From assembly GCA_046541575.1 (NCBI GenBank), contig JBKHDA010000011.1, forward strand, positions 1 to 43,622: a stretch of DNA of 43,622 nt, given 5' to 3'. Positions within the stretch are counted from its first letter, which is position 1; every line of letters starts with the position of its first letter. The notes beneath the pieces were generated by a model. The model was given only the letters and a program-made list of their open reading frames with translations, had not been told where the DNA came from and searched no databases. Source of the DNA: Halanaerobium sp046541575. GTDB lineage: Bacteria > Bacillota > Halanaerobiia > Halanaerobiales > Halanaerobiaceae. Below are positions 1 to 8,401 of this stretch, piece after piece. The position numbers and the translations under genes were made by a program.

Positions 1-815
1 AATATTGGTATTGCCTCTAAAGAAAAATTTTGGCCTAGAACTCCAGCCAGACCTGTACTGATTCCTCTGGATTCTGTAAACAAAGTATAAGTCCAGTGTC
101 CCAGAGACATTTCTATCCCAGTATAAATAAAAAACAAGAGCACACTTAAAAGTGCAGATAAGTTTTTGAGAGTATCCAGGAGCTTAATTTCTTCCTGTTT
201 TGTTCTTTTATTTTTGCTTTTACCTGCTTCCATGTCAGCCTTTTTATTATCTTTCGGATCTTTCCAGAGTGATAAAGTCAGAGCAAAGGTTAGGGCCAGC
301 AGAATCTGAGCAGAGCCAACAATAAGATAACCAATTCTCCAGCTATCAAAATATTTAATCGCCGAAGACATAATTATTGGTCCGATTGTAACACCAACTC
401 CAAAACTGGCATGCAGCCACTGCATTAGTCCTTCATTAAAATGTTTTTCAACATATGTATTTAAACCAGCATCAATAGCTCCTGCACCAAGACCAGCCAG
501 TACAGCAAGCAGGGGTAAAAGCCACCAGACAGGAACAAGCGTATAACCAATCAAAGCTAATGCTGTTGCCAGACAGCTGAGTGCCAGCAAAACCGCTACT
601 CCAATTTTACGAATAAAAAATCCATTAAAAAAACTGGACAGCAGATAGCCTGTGGTTGATCCAATTAAAATTATCCCCAGGGCATCAAGGGGAAGTGAAA
701 AACTTATTCGCATTTCCGGCCAGGCTACACCCAGTAAACCATCTGGTAAACCTAAAGAAATAAAAGCAATATAAATTAAGGCAATTAATAAATATTTTCT
801 CTTACTTTTATTCAT
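1..815 (-). CDS. MFS transporter, C-terminus beyond window edge
   Basis: Partial gene of about 271 visible codons that starts at the ATG complementary to 813-815 and runs off the left edge. The translation is highly hydrophobic, with successive membrane helices, a short cytoplasmic loop with FFIRKIG at the place of the usual MFS motif A, and a charged central loop (roughly residues 190-215, rich in K and E) that separates the two six-helix halves. This is the layout of a major facilitator secondary transporter, of the sugar or drug type. It lies 61 bp downstream of the lacI-type gene in the same direction, so the two are probably co-transcribed, and a carbohydrate is the likeliest substrate. 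The substrate cannot be read from sequence. Confidence 0.82.
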   Translation of the reverse strand, partial: MNKSKRKYLLIALIYIAFISLGLPDGLLGVAWPEMRISFSLPLDALGIILIGSTTGYLLSSFFNGFFIRKIGVAVLLALSCLATALALIGYTLVPVWWLLPLLAVLAGLGAGAIDAGLNTYVEKHFNEGLMQWLHASFGVGVTIGPIIMSSAIKYFDSWRIGYLIVGSAQILLALTFALTLSLWKDPKDNKKADMEAGKSKNKRTKQEEIKLLDTLKNLSALLSVLLFFIYTGIEMSLGHWTYTLFTESRGISTGLAGVLGQNFSLEAIPI

Positions 816-876
816 AAAACACCTTTTCCATTCTCAAGTTTTCTTAAAATAATAACTTTAAATAAACAGTTTTAAA

Positions 877-1872
877 CTAAGCTGTTTCTCTTTTTACAAG
901 TTGTAGCTTTAATTCTTTATGATAAATCCCATTTAATTCACCATTAATTGCTTTTAATAATACTTCAATAGCTAAATGTCCAAGTTCATACATCGGCTGC
1001 CAGATAGTAGTTATCTTTAAATATTTAGCAAGTTCAATATTATCATAACCGATTACTGCTATATCCTTGGGAGCCTGCAGCCCCTTTTCTTCCATCGCCT
1101 GCAGCACACCAATTGCCTGATTATCAGAAGCAGCAAAGACTGCTGTCGGCCATTTTTCTTTAGGTAAATTTAGTATTTCCTGCATCGAGCGGTAACCATC
1201 TTCTGTATAAAAATCTCCATCTTTGATAAGCGCAGGTGTAATTTTTAAATTATTTTTTTTGAAAGATTTTTTTACTCCCTTTAAACGTTTTTGGCCGTGT
1301 AGACTATTTATATCCCCATTGATAAAAGCAATTTGCCTGTGTTTTAGTTGAACTAAATAATCAACAGCCATCTCTGCCCCTTTTACATCATTAAAATATA
1401 TTGAATGAAAATCAGGAGAATAGTCATCTGCAATTACAACTGGTATTTCAGAAGACTTTAATTCTTGGTGATCTGTTTGAGAAATATCCATAGTTACAGC
1501 TGCAATACCATCGACTTTTCGGCTGTGAACTATCTCCATAATCTTTTCCATTCTATCTTCATTCAAGTCAATTTTGTGTAAAACTAAATCAATATTTTCT
1601 TCTACTAGAGCATCCTGAATTCCTTTTAATACTTCAACAAAAAAATGATCAATAAAGCTGGGCACTATCACTGCAACAGCATTTGCCTGCTGTCTGGCCA
1701 GATTTTGAGCCACTTTATTTGGTCTGTAATTTAACTCCTGCATTACCTGCAGAATCTTCTTTCTGGTTTTATCTTTCACTTTTTCACTATTATTTAGTAC
1801 TCTTGATACTGTACCTATTCCTACTTCAGCTTTTTCTGCAACATCATAAATATTAACCTTATTTTTAGACAT
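877..1872 (-). CDS. LacI/GalR-family transcriptional regulator
   Basis: 331 residues, the normal LacI-family length. Residues 6-30 form the N-terminal helix-turn-helix (VNIYDVAEKAEVGIGTVSRVLN) followed by the hinge helix with RPNKVAQNLA. The rest is a periplasmic-binding-protein-like effector domain (AVIVPSFIDHFFVEVLKGI near residue 70, AVFAASDNQAIGVLQAMEE near 240, IAVIGYDNIELAKY near 270). Such proteins usually repress sugar genes and let go on binding a sugar. It sits between a sugar-type binding protein gene and an MFS transporter gene. A LacI-type palindrome lies at 3359-3372 in front of the binding-protein gene, so that gene is its probable target. ATG start, preceded by AAAGGA. Ligand unknown. 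Confidence 0.92.
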   Translation of the reverse strand: MSKNKVNIYDVAEKAEVGIGTVSRVLNNSEKVKDKTRKKILQVMQELNYRPNKVAQNLARQQANAVAVIVPSFIDHFFVEVLKGIQDALVEENIDLVLHKIDLNEDRMEKIMEIVHSRKVDGIAAVTMDISQTDHQELKSSEIPVVIADDYSPDFHSIYFNDVKGAEMAVDYLVQLKHRQIAFINGDINSLHGQKRLKGVKKSFKKNNLKITPALIKDGDFYTEDGYRSMQEILNLPKEKWPTAVFAASDNQAIGVLQAMEEKGLQAPKDIAVIGYDNIELAKYLKITTIWQPMYELGHLAIEVLLKAINGELNGIYHKELKLQLVKRETA

Positions 1873-1911
1873 CTAAATCTACTGTCCTTTCATTATCAAA
1901 TATTTAATATT

Positions 1912-1940
1912 ATTATACAGTTAATTTAGTGATATTACAA
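1912..1940 (-). promoter_or_regulatory. Promoter of the lacI-type gene
   Basis: On the minus strand a -35 TTGTAA (1935-1940) and a perfect -10 TATAAT (1912-1917) are separated by 17 bp, about 40 bp upstream of the regulator's ATG. Confidence 0.7.
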
Positions 1941-1971
1941 AGTCAGTTTTAAAAAGCTTTTTAATTAAAAT

Positions 1972-2001
1972 AAAGCAAGGCCCAGTTTTGGACCTCACTT
2001 T
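1972..2001 (-). terminator. Terminator after the sugar-binding protein gene
   Basis: Read on the minus strand, a 13-bp stem that closes completely once G-U pairs are allowed, with a four-base loop, is followed by a T-rich run. It lies 40 bp beyond the stop of the binding-protein gene, which makes that gene a single-gene transcript. Confidence 0.72.
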
Positions 2002-2041
2002 ATTTAAAGAGAATTATTTTGAGAATTATTTTGGAAAAGAT

Positions 2042-3331
2042 TTATTTATTTAAAATATCTTCAATTGTTAATTCCAGATATGACAGTTCTTCTTCCGCAG
2101 TAGATTCTCCATTTAAAACAGCATGAACTGCCTGGTAAAATCTTTCTGATACTGCACTATACTCTTCGCCTGTTTCAGCTGATGGTCTTGGAATTGTATT
2201 TGTAAAGACTTCATAAAGATCACCAAAAAACGGATTGGCTTCTAAAACATCTTCGTCCTCATAAAGATCAGCTATAGTTGGATTAAATGAGCCCTCTACA
2301 GCTCTCATTTTCTGAACTTTTTCACTTGTCATAAACATTGCTAGTTCAGCTGCCACCTCAGGATTATCGCTGTATTTATTAACTGCTAAATTCCAGCCAC
2401 CAAGCACAGCCGAGCTATTTCCATTTTCACCTGCTGGTAAAGGTGCAACATCAAATTTGCCAGCTGTCGCTTTTCCTTCTTCAGACGCTAAAGCATAGAC
2501 ATAAGGCCAGTTTCTCATAAAAGCTGCATTACCAGCCTCAAACATTTTTCTGGAGCTTTCTTCGACCATACCGGTAACACCTGAAGGAGAAATTTCTCCA
2601 ACCCAGTCTCCGGCCATTTCAACCATTTCGATAGCATTTTCGTTATTGATGGTAACCTCCTGATCTTCATTTACTATTCTACCACCATCGTTAGACCCAA
2701 CCCACTCTAGAGCATTACAGGTTAGACCTTCATAAGCATTACCCTGCCAGACATATCCCCAGAAATCAGAATTTTCTTCGCGCTCACCTTCCTGAATTGT
2801 TTTAGCCATTTCTTCTAACTCAGTCCAGGTTTCTGGAGGACCGTCATAACCATATTTTTCTAGCAAATCTGTTCTGTAATATAATACTCCGGCATCAGTA
2901 AACCAGGGCATAGCCACTAATCTGCCATCAACAGTATTGTTCTGAATAATTGATTCAAAATGTTTATCTGCAACTTCCTCGGCCCCATATTCATTTAAAT
3001 CTAAAAAGTGTTCGGCTAATTCACCAGGCCAGATTACATCTACCTGAAAAACATCAATTTCAGCAGATTCAGCCTCTAAAAACTGCAGATATAAACCTTT
3101 TCTATCATCAGATAAATCAGGGGTTTCATAAACTTCAACCTTAACATCTGGATGTTCTTCCTCAAACATTCTTGCTGCTTTTTTAGTAAGCTCAAGTTCT
3201 ATTCCAACACTACCACCCGCAATAGTAACTTCAGTTTTTTCCTCATCTTCCTGAGCCAGAGCAAAAACACTAAAACCAAAAACTAAAAATAAAACTAATA
3301 AAATTGATAAAACTGAGCGAAAATTCTTCAT
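2042..3331 (-). CDS. Sugar ABC transporter substrate-binding protein (family 1)
   Basis: 429 residues. The N-terminus has the form of a secretion signal: MKNFRSVL, then a hydrophobic stretch ending in FALAQ, then a very acidic mature protein. Family 1 (MalE/UgpB-like) features follow: AARMFEEEHPDVKVEVYE near residue 53, AMPWFTDAGVLYYRTDLLEKYG near 140, ETWTELEEMAKTIQ near 167 and AFMRNWPYVYALA near 270. It should capture a sugar or oligosaccharide outside the membrane and hand it to an ABC permease. No MalF/MalG-type permease or ATPase is next to it; the flanking genes are a LacI regulator and the CO dehydrogenase operon, so its membrane partner must be elsewhere. Expression is probably controlled by the LacI-type operator over its promoter. 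Strong ribosome site AAGGGGGA before the ATG. Confidence 0.9.
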   Translation of the reverse strand: MKNFRSVLSILLVLFLVFGFSVFALAQEDEEKTEVTIAGGSVGIELELTKKAARMFEEEHPDVKVEVYETPDLSDDRKGLYLQFLEAESAEIDVFQVDVIWPGELAEHFLDLNEYGAEEVADKHFESIIQNNTVDGRLVAMPWFTDAGVLYYRTDLLEKYGYDGPPETWTELEEMAKTIQEGEREENSDFWGYVWQGNAYEGLTCNALEWVGSNDGGRIVNEDQEVTINNENAIEMVEMAGDWVGEISPSGVTGMVEESSRKMFEAGNAAFMRNWPYVYALASEEGKATAGKFDVAPLPAGENGNSSAVLGGWNLAVNKYSDNPEVAAELAMFMTSEKVQKMRAVEGSFNPTIADLYEDEDVLEANPFFGDLYEVFTNTIPRPSAETGEEYSAVSERFYQAVHAVLNGESTAEEELSYLELTIEDILNK

Positions 3332-3358
3332 AAAATAAATCCCCCTTATGTTTTATTG

Positions 3359-3372
3359 TGGAACCGCTTCCA
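3359..3372. promoter_or_regulatory. LacI-type operator
   Basis: The 14-mer TGGAACCGCTTCCA is a palindrome with a central CG, the format of LacI/GalR and cre sites. It lies 6 bp downstream of the -10 box of the binding-protein promoter, so a bound repressor would cover the transcription start. Recognition by the LacI-type protein encoded at 877-1872 is inferred; a CcpA-type protein could also bind. Confidence 0.75.
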
Positions 3373-3378
3373 TAAATA

Positions 3379-3407
3379 ATTATACCAGTATTATTTGAAA
3401 AAGTCAA
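3379..3407 (-). promoter_or_regulatory. Promoter of the sugar-binding protein gene
   Basis: Minus-strand TTGACT (3402-3407), 17-bp spacer, TATAAT (3379-3384), immediately upstream of the LacI-type palindrome and 48 bp before the ATG. Confidence 0.85.
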
Positions 3408-3429
3408 ACAATTTAATCAATTAATTATT

Positions 3430-4650
3430 TTAAATATATTTGGTCGTTATAAATGCCTGATTAAAATTTTTATCTAAAAGATAATCCTTATAATAGTTAA
3501 TATTCTTACGAGTCTTAATTAATGAAAACAGCAGACCAGCATTACTAATATCTCCCAGTAGTACAAAACCATTAATCTTATTATCTTTGATGTAAATTTT
3601 ACGCATAACTTTATGTTTTTTATTTTTAATTACTTCTCCCGCAAGTTCTCCGACCACCATTAATTTATAATTTAATTCCTTCAGTGAATTCATACTAAAC
3701 TGTTTTTCGTATTTTTTTTCTGCTCCTAGGATATTTAAAGCTGCCCTCTGACCGTGATTGACTGCTACCGGGTGCAGACCATGGATAGTCATCTCTCCAG
3801 TTAATAAATCTTCTGTCTGAGCTACATCACCACAGGCATAGATATTCTGATAATTAGACTGCAGGTAACGATTAACAGGGATTCCCCAGCCGTCATTTTC
3901 TATACCACTATCAACTATAAAATCAATATTGGGCTTTACTCCTGTAGCAGCAATATAAAAATCAGCTTTTAACTGTCGGCCATCACTTGTAACAATACTC
4001 TCCACTTTCTGATCACCAGTAAAGCGATTCCCTTCCGTATTCAGCATTACATTAATCCCCTGTTTTTCTAAGTCTTCGGCTACATAGGAAGCAGTTTCTT
4101 TATCTAATAAGCGCGGCATTATCCAGCCCCGGCGGTTTAAAACAGTAGCTTTAATTCCGATTTTAGCCAGACATAAAGCTATTTCCACTCCCAAAAATCC
4201 TCCACCAACTATCACTGCTGATTTATTTCCCCTGCGGGCCATTTCTTTTATTTTTTGGGCTCCATAAATATTTTTGAAATTAGTAATTCCTTTTTTATCC
4301 GCTCCCTTAACTACCGGAGGAATGTGGAGTGAACTACCGGAAGCTATTAATAACCTATCAAATTTTCTTTTCCGGTTAGCTTCAGTCAGAATATACTGCT
4401 GCTCAGGATCTACTGCTGTTACTTTTTCTCCAAAGAAACAGTTAAAATCATAGTGTCTGCAGATATCCCGGCCCTGCCAGTAAAGTAAATCTTCCTGATC
4501 ATTTATCAAATATTCTCCTAAAGCTGCTGGAGAATAGGGAGGCACATCCTCTGCAGAAAAAATATCTATAGTCCCTTTAAATTTTCTTTGACGTAAAGTC
4601 AGGGCAGCAGTCAATCCTGCTGGCCCTGAACCAATAATCACAACACGCAT
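3430..4650 (-). CDS. FAD/NAD(P)-dependent oxidoreductase of the CO dehydrogenase operon (FNOR)
   Basis: 406 residues from the ATG; a TTG one codon upstream is possible, but the ATG is better spaced from GGGGGAT. It is a two-dinucleotide-fold flavoprotein: an FAD motif GSGPAG at residues 7-12, an NAD(P) motif GGGFLG at 149-154, the ATG motif near 236 and a second FAD motif YACGD at 271-275. No CxxxxC redox disulfide follows the first FAD motif, so it is closer to NADH oxidase or ferredoxin/rubredoxin reductases than to disulfide reductases. It is the last gene of cooF-cooS-cooC-FNOR, 15 bp after cooC. The CODH-CooF-FNOR arrangement is known in several anaerobes, where the flavoprotein is thought to pass electrons from CO through CooF to NAD(P)+. 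The acceptor here is inferred. Confidence 0.88.
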   Translation of the reverse strand: MRVVIIGSGPAGLTAALTLRQRKFKGTIDIFSAEDVPPYSPAALGEYLINDQEDLLYWQGRDICRHYDFNCFFGEKVTAVDPEQQYILTEANRKRKFDRLLIASGSSLHIPPVVKGADKKGITNFKNIYGAQKIKEMARRGNKSAVIVGGGFLGVEIALCLAKIGIKATVLNRRGWIMPRLLDKETASYVAEDLEKQGINVMLNTEGNRFTGDQKVESIVTSDGRQLKADFYIAATGVKPNIDFIVDSGIENDGWGIPVNRYLQSNYQNIYACGDVAQTEDLLTGEMTIHGLHPVAVNHGQRAALNILGAEKKYEKQFSMNSLKELNYKLMVVGELAGEVIKNKKHKVMRKIYIKDNKINGFVLLGDISNAGLLFSLIKTRKNINYYKDYLLDKNFNQAFITTKYI

Positions 4651-4665
4651 CAAACTATCCCCCTC

Positions 4666-5562
4666 TTATTCTCCAGCAGCAGTTAAAGTCTCATAAAGCT
4701 CTTTAACTGCTTTTACATAAGGTGTATTCATTTCTAATAATGGGGCTACATCAGGCTCATTGCGGTAAACACTTTCATCAAAAGGTAGATAGTGAATATA
4801 ATCAAAAATTTCTCTTTTCTCTCCGATTCTTTTCCTTACTTTATCCTTATCATTTTCTTCCCGCACTTTATTAACTACCAGATGAATATTTTCAATTTCT
4901 AATTGATCTGCTAACTGAGCTGAATGTAAAGCAACCTGGACTGCATTAAAACTGGGCTCTGTAATAATTACAGCATTGCGAAAACCTTCGGCCAGTGAGC
5001 GCCCAAAATGTTCAACTCCAGCCTGAGTATCCATTAAAATAACTTCATCTTCTCTTAAATTTATATAACCCACAATTGAATCCAGTAATGAATTTTCAGG
5101 ACATAAACAGCCTGCGGCAGCCTGAATTACACTGCCGATCACCAGTAGATTAATTCTGTCTTTAATATTCATCCCAAATCTATTAACTACATCTGAGACA
5201 TCTGGATTTAAATTGAGCATTGCTCCCCAATTTTCTCCCGGCCTTGCTCCAGTTTTCTCTTCAATATAATCTATATTTTCTGAAACAGGAACTATCTGGT
5301 CAGCTTTTTCTTCTGGAAAACCTAAAGAAAAGGCAAGATTCTGCTGGGGATCTTCATCTACTGCTAAAACCTGATATTTATCTTCAGCAAAAAACTGTGC
5401 TAAAAGAGCAGTCAGGGTGGTCTTACCTGCTCCACCCTTACCTGTAGTCACAACCCTAAAACCATTAATATTTTTCTCAGATTCTAAACCCTCTGCTGCC
5501 GAAAAGACTTTCTTTCTTCTTTCTTTTTCCTGGGCTCTAGCTTTTTCTCTGTTCTGACTCAT
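4666..5562 (-). CDS. cooC: CO dehydrogenase maturation ATPase CooC
   Basis: 298 residues of the MinD/SIMIBI ATPase class. The P-loop GKGGAGKTTL is at 41-50, the deviant Walker lysine being the first K. AVDEDPQQNLA at 67-77 is switch I, and MDTQAGVEHFGR is the Walker B/switch II region. Cysteines 152 and 154 form the CLC pair that, in characterised CooC proteins, binds metal at the dimer interface. CooC uses ATP to help load nickel into the C-cluster of CooS. An unusual charged N-terminal tail of about 30 residues precedes the first strand. The ATG overlaps the cooS stop by four bases (ATGA), which implies translational coupling, and it has its own GAGGAA site. The gene directly after cooS fits the role. 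Confidence 0.93.
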   Translation of the reverse strand: MSQNREKARAQEKERRKKVFSAAEGLESEKNINGFRVVTTGKGGAGKTTLTALLAQFFAEDKYQVLAVDEDPQQNLAFSLGFPEEKADQIVPVSENIDYIEEKTGARPGENWGAMLNLNPDVSDVVNRFGMNIKDRINLLVIGSVIQAAAGCLCPENSLLDSIVGYINLREDEVILMDTQAGVEHFGRSLAEGFRNAVIITEPSFNAVQVALHSAQLADQLEIENIHLVVNKVREENDKDKVRKRIGEKREIFDYIHYLPFDESVYRNEPDVAPLLEMNTPYVKAVKELYETLTAAGE

Positions 5563-7442
5563 ATACCTAATTCCTCCCGCTGACTCAAAATATGTCGCTC
5601 AATCATGCGGGCAGCTGCTTTTGGATCAGGTTCAACAGCAAACTTCGCCTTAACCACATCTTCGAGTTCATCAGTTAATAAATCAGTGACTTTTTGACTG
5701 CCGTGAGTATTAGGTGGTAATCCGACTACTGTATAGAAACCTGAAGCAACAAAATAGGAGGCAATCGTTAAAGCCTTTTGCGCATACCATTCCGGAGCTG
5801 CTCCTGCAGCAGGTAATTGATCAATCCCTACATCTAATGCATTTGCTAATTCACCTGCTAAAGCAAGAATCCGAGAACAGTCAACACATGATCCCATATG
5901 TAAAACTGGTGGAATATTTAAACTTTCACAGACCTCCCGCAGTCCATCACCTGCCATTTCAGCTGCTTCGGGAACTAATAAACCTGCCTTGCCAGATGCT
6001 ACAGCAGCACAACCGGTTTCAACCATCAAAATATCCTTTTTCATCAGTTCTTTAGCCAGATTAACATGACCGTAGTCATGCTGAATCTTAGGATTACTGC
6101 AGCCCACTGACCCTACAATCCCTTTAATCTTTCCAGAGGTAATTGCATCAATTAGTGGTTTAAAACTACCCCCTAACTCCTCTTTAATCGCTTCTACAGA
6201 AAATCCGGCTACCATTTCCATTGGCTCACAGGGTATTTCTACTTTTTGAGGATTCCTTTCTTTATATGTATCTATAGCCAGCTCGACTATCTCCGCTGCT
6301 GTATCATAAGCACTTTCGGGATGAAATTCTTTGTGTACCGCCCCGGGAACTTTTGATTTTTCACTGGTAGAGATTACTTTACTGTGAAAACATTTTGCCA
6401 CCTGTGGTAGAGAAGGGAAAATACACTGATAATCTATAATCATTGCATCTACTGCTCCTGTAGCCAGGGCCAGCTCCTGATTGAGCATATTTCCAGCCAT
6501 CGGTATTCCTTTTCTCATCAATAGTTCATTACCTGTACAGCATAAACCGACTAAATTAATTCCTTCTGCTCCAGCTGCTTTAGCCTGATCAACCAGCTCC
6601 TGATCATTAGCAGCCTTAACTACTACATCTGATAGGACAGGATTATGACCATGGAGCACAATATTTACCATGTCATCTTTTAAAGTCCCTAAATTAACTG
6701 TTGACTTTGTTACTTTAGGGGTTCCAAATAAAATATCTGATAGCTCAGTTGCCATCATTGATCCACCCCAGCCGTCAGCCAGAGAGGTTCTTAAACCATG
6801 AAGCAGCATATTGGTATAATCTGCTCCTACTCCCATATGTACTCGATGCATAGCCTCTACTACTTCTCGGTCAATTCCCCGCGGCATAATACCTGCTTGA
6901 TCCCAGATCTTTCTCGTTTTCTTTGGTGCTCGATCTGTAAAATCTAATTTACCTTTGACCATTCCATATTCAGCTAAAAATAGTTCGCCCATTTCTTTTG
7001 CTATCTCGACATTAGAACGACCTTCTACTTCTATGCCAATATCCTGAGCCACATTTTTTAATTTCTCAGTATCTAAAAGTTCATAGCCCTGACTTTGACC
7101 ATTTGCTGTCTCATAAAAAGTTTCTAATACTTCACGACCATGATCAGAATGTGAAGCTGATCCAGCTGCAATATCATTCAGTAAATTACGAGCAACAATT
7201 AAATTTGCATCTGCACCACAGACTCCTCGCTGGGGTCCATCTTCAAACGGATCCACCTGACAGGGTCCCATTTTACACGAGTTACAGCAGATCCCTAATT
7301 GACCAAATCCACACTGAGGCTGCTGTTCCTCTAATCTATCCCAGGCCGTTTCAATATTTTCAGCTAAAGTTCTCTTCATGGTCTGTTTTTCATCTTCATC
7401 TATTGTTCTTTTATTTACCTTTTTATCTATTTCAGTACTCAT
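5559..7442 (-). CDS. cooS: Anaerobic Ni-Fe carbon monoxide dehydrogenase, catalytic subunit
   Basis: 627 residues, normal CooS length; catalyses CO + H2O to CO2, two protons and two electrons. Cysteines 44, 52, 53, 56, 61 and 75 (CGFGQLGICCNSCKMGPC and later) provide the B- and D-cluster ligands. The C-cluster ligands are visible as His266 (LHGHNP), Cys301/302 (GLCCTG), Cys340 (DYQCIFPS), Cys448 (GSVGCSNPK), Cys478 (ETGCAA) and Cys519 with Cys522 nearby (MGSCVDCSR). All essential positions appear intact. It lies between cooF (4-bp overlap) and cooC (4-bp overlap). No acetyl-CoA synthase subunit is adjacent, so it probably serves CO oxidation, redox balance or CO2 reduction rather than the ACS complex. 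Nickel could come from the importer at 10.6-13.5 kb. Confidence 0.97.
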   Translation of the reverse strand: MSTEIDKKVNKRTIDEDEKQTMKRTLAENIETAWDRLEEQQPQCGFGQLGICCNSCKMGPCQVDPFEDGPQRGVCGADANLIVARNLLNDIAAGSASHSDHGREVLETFYETANGQSQGYELLDTEKLKNVAQDIGIEVEGRSNVEIAKEMGELFLAEYGMVKGKLDFTDRAPKKTRKIWDQAGIMPRGIDREVVEAMHRVHMGVGADYTNMLLHGLRTSLADGWGGSMMATELSDILFGTPKVTKSTVNLGTLKDDMVNIVLHGHNPVLSDVVVKAANDQELVDQAKAAGAEGINLVGLCCTGNELLMRKGIPMAGNMLNQELALATGAVDAMIIDYQCIFPSLPQVAKCFHSKVISTSEKSKVPGAVHKEFHPESAYDTAAEIVELAIDTYKERNPQKVEIPCEPMEMVAGFSVEAIKEELGGSFKPLIDAITSGKIKGIVGSVGCSNPKIQHDYGHVNLAKELMKKDILMVETGCAAVASGKAGLLVPEAAEMAGDGLREVCESLNIPPVLHMGSCVDCSRILALAGELANALDVGIDQLPAAGAAPEWYAQKALTIASYFVASGFYTVVGLPPNTHGSQKVTDLLTDELEDVVKAKFAVEPDPKAAARMIERHILSQREELGI

Positions 7443-8077
7443 ACTCTAGAATCCTCCTTATTTTTAGATGATGGTAATGGTCCTAAATGAGCAATTTTCT
7501 CCTGTAATTTCTTAAATGCTTTAATATTTTTAGGTATTTCATTATGGTTGCCCCTACCTCTAATTTGACTTGTTATATTTTTGAACAGCTTTGTCTGCCT
7601 CTTCTTGCTGACCTCATTCGCTTCAGCATAAATTAAAGCATCAGTTCTACAGGCCTCTACACAGGCCGGCTCTTTGGCTTCCTGCAGTCGTTCAAGACAG
7701 TGGTCACATTTGTAAGCAATATCATTACCCCCCTCTTCTAACTGTCGGTAAGCTATAGCGTCATTAGGACAGACCATAGCACACATCCCACAGGAGATAC
7801 ATTTTTCTGCTTCAACCTGCACCGAATCAAACTCCGAATCATGATAAATTGCATCAGTTGGACAGGCATTTTCACAGGGAGCAGGATCACAGTGCTGACA
7901 TTTATTAGGAAATGTCATTAAGTCAATTCCCAGACCTACCTGTATCCTTGGCTGAGGTTTTGGTTTATCTTTCAGCATTGAATATAAATCTTTAGCTGAA
8001 GAATGTTCAACAGCACATGCCATTTCGCAATGCCTGCAGCCTACACATCTTTCTACATCTGCAAATACTACTTTCAA
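7439..8077 (-). CDS. cooF: CooF-like polyferredoxin electron-transfer subunit
   Basis: 212 residues with four [4Fe-4S] motifs: Cys 11/14/17/21, Cys 60/63/68/72, Cys 93/96/99/103 and Cys 124/127/139/143. This is the HycB/DmsB/CooF pattern, with no signal peptide, so it is cytoplasmic. It should accept electrons from the B/D clusters of CooS and pass them on, here most plausibly to the flavoprotein encoded two genes downstream because no hydrogenase genes are present. The start codon is TTG (complement of 8075-8077), placed 7 bp after a strong AAAGGAGG. First gene of the operon; its stop overlaps the cooS start. The tail after residue 150 is basic and unusual, without recognised motif. Confidence 0.93.
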   Translation of the reverse strand: MKVVFADVERCVGCRHCEMACAVEHSSAKDLYSMLKDKPKPQPRIQVGLGIDLMTFPNKCQHCDPAPCENACPTDAIYHDSEFDSVQVEAEKCISCGMCAMVCPNDAIAYRQLEEGGNDIAYKCDHCLERLQEAKEPACVEACRTDALIYAEANEVSKKRQTKLFKNITSQIRGRGNHNEIPKNIKAFKKLQEKIAHLGPLPSSKNKEDSRV

Positions 8078-8123
8078 TTTTTTTCCTCCTTTAAAGAATA
8101 ATTATTATTACTATTTATTGCTT

Positions 8124-8149
8124 ATAACACTATAGTTGAATATAGTTAT
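8124..8149. promoter_or_regulatory. Inverted repeat upstream of cooF
   Basis: An imperfect dyad with arms ATAACACTATA and TATAGTTAT has a perfect core, ACTATA-N6-TATAGT (8129-8146). It lies about 50 bp before the cooF start in the only non-coding gap in front of the operon. Spacing and symmetry suit a CRP/FNR-type regulator, but the sequence is not the known CooA consensus. No good -35/-10 pair could be fixed beside it. Confidence 0.35.
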
Positions 8150-8202
8150 TAAATGTCCTGCAATAATTTTATAAAAATTAAAAATACTAAAGATAATAAA
8201 AA

Positions 8203-8223
8203 CCCGGAGCATAAAGCTCCGGG
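8203..8223 (-). terminator. Terminator of the 44-codon gene
   Basis: Perfect 8-bp GC-rich stem (CCCGGAGC / GCTCCGGG) with a 5-base loop, followed on the minus strand by TTTTTATTAT. It lies 22 bp after the stop of the small gene and separates that gene from the coo operon. Confidence 0.9.
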
Positions 8224-8245
8224 ATCTTATTAATTAAATTTGATT

Positions 8246-8380
8246 TTAATAGCCGCCCATCATGTAATAATCCATTAAGGCGCTATTTTTTAATTTGTCG
8301 TGTCTCTGATCAGTATCTGACTTCTGACTTGCCTTTACCTGATCCTTGTGAGCGCGCTTGTGCTTAAAAATAGTTCTCAT
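8246..8380 (-). CDS. Small basic protein of unknown function, 44 residues
   Basis: ATG at 8378-8380 with AAGGGGGGC 7 bp upstream; a longer reading from a GTG at 8428 lacks a ribosome site and would run through the leader hairpin. The 44 residues start MRTIFKHKRAHKDQ and are rich in Lys, Arg, His, Asp and Gln up to about residue 32. They end in a quite different tail, ALMDYYMMGGY. There is no membrane segment, no cysteine and no motif that I recognise. Evidence for a real gene is the good ribosome site, a consensus promoter (8504-8531) and a strong terminator (8203-8223), which form a compact unit with an approximately 117-nt leader. It lies between the CO dehydrogenase operon and yibE/F, but it is transcribed separately. 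Function unknown; the transcript might also act as RNA. Confidence 0.65.
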   Translation of the reverse strand: MRTIFKHKRAHKDQVKASQKSDTDQRHDKLKNSALMDYYMMGGY

Positions 8381-8401
8381 TAGTAATGCCCCCCTTAATA
8401 A

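Noticed and set aside
5714..6055. Plus-strand frames opposite cooS and cooF (also 7103-7471)
   Set aside because: Composition is that of antisense coding DNA, no ribosome site, and the opposite strand has unmistakable CooS and CooF residues.
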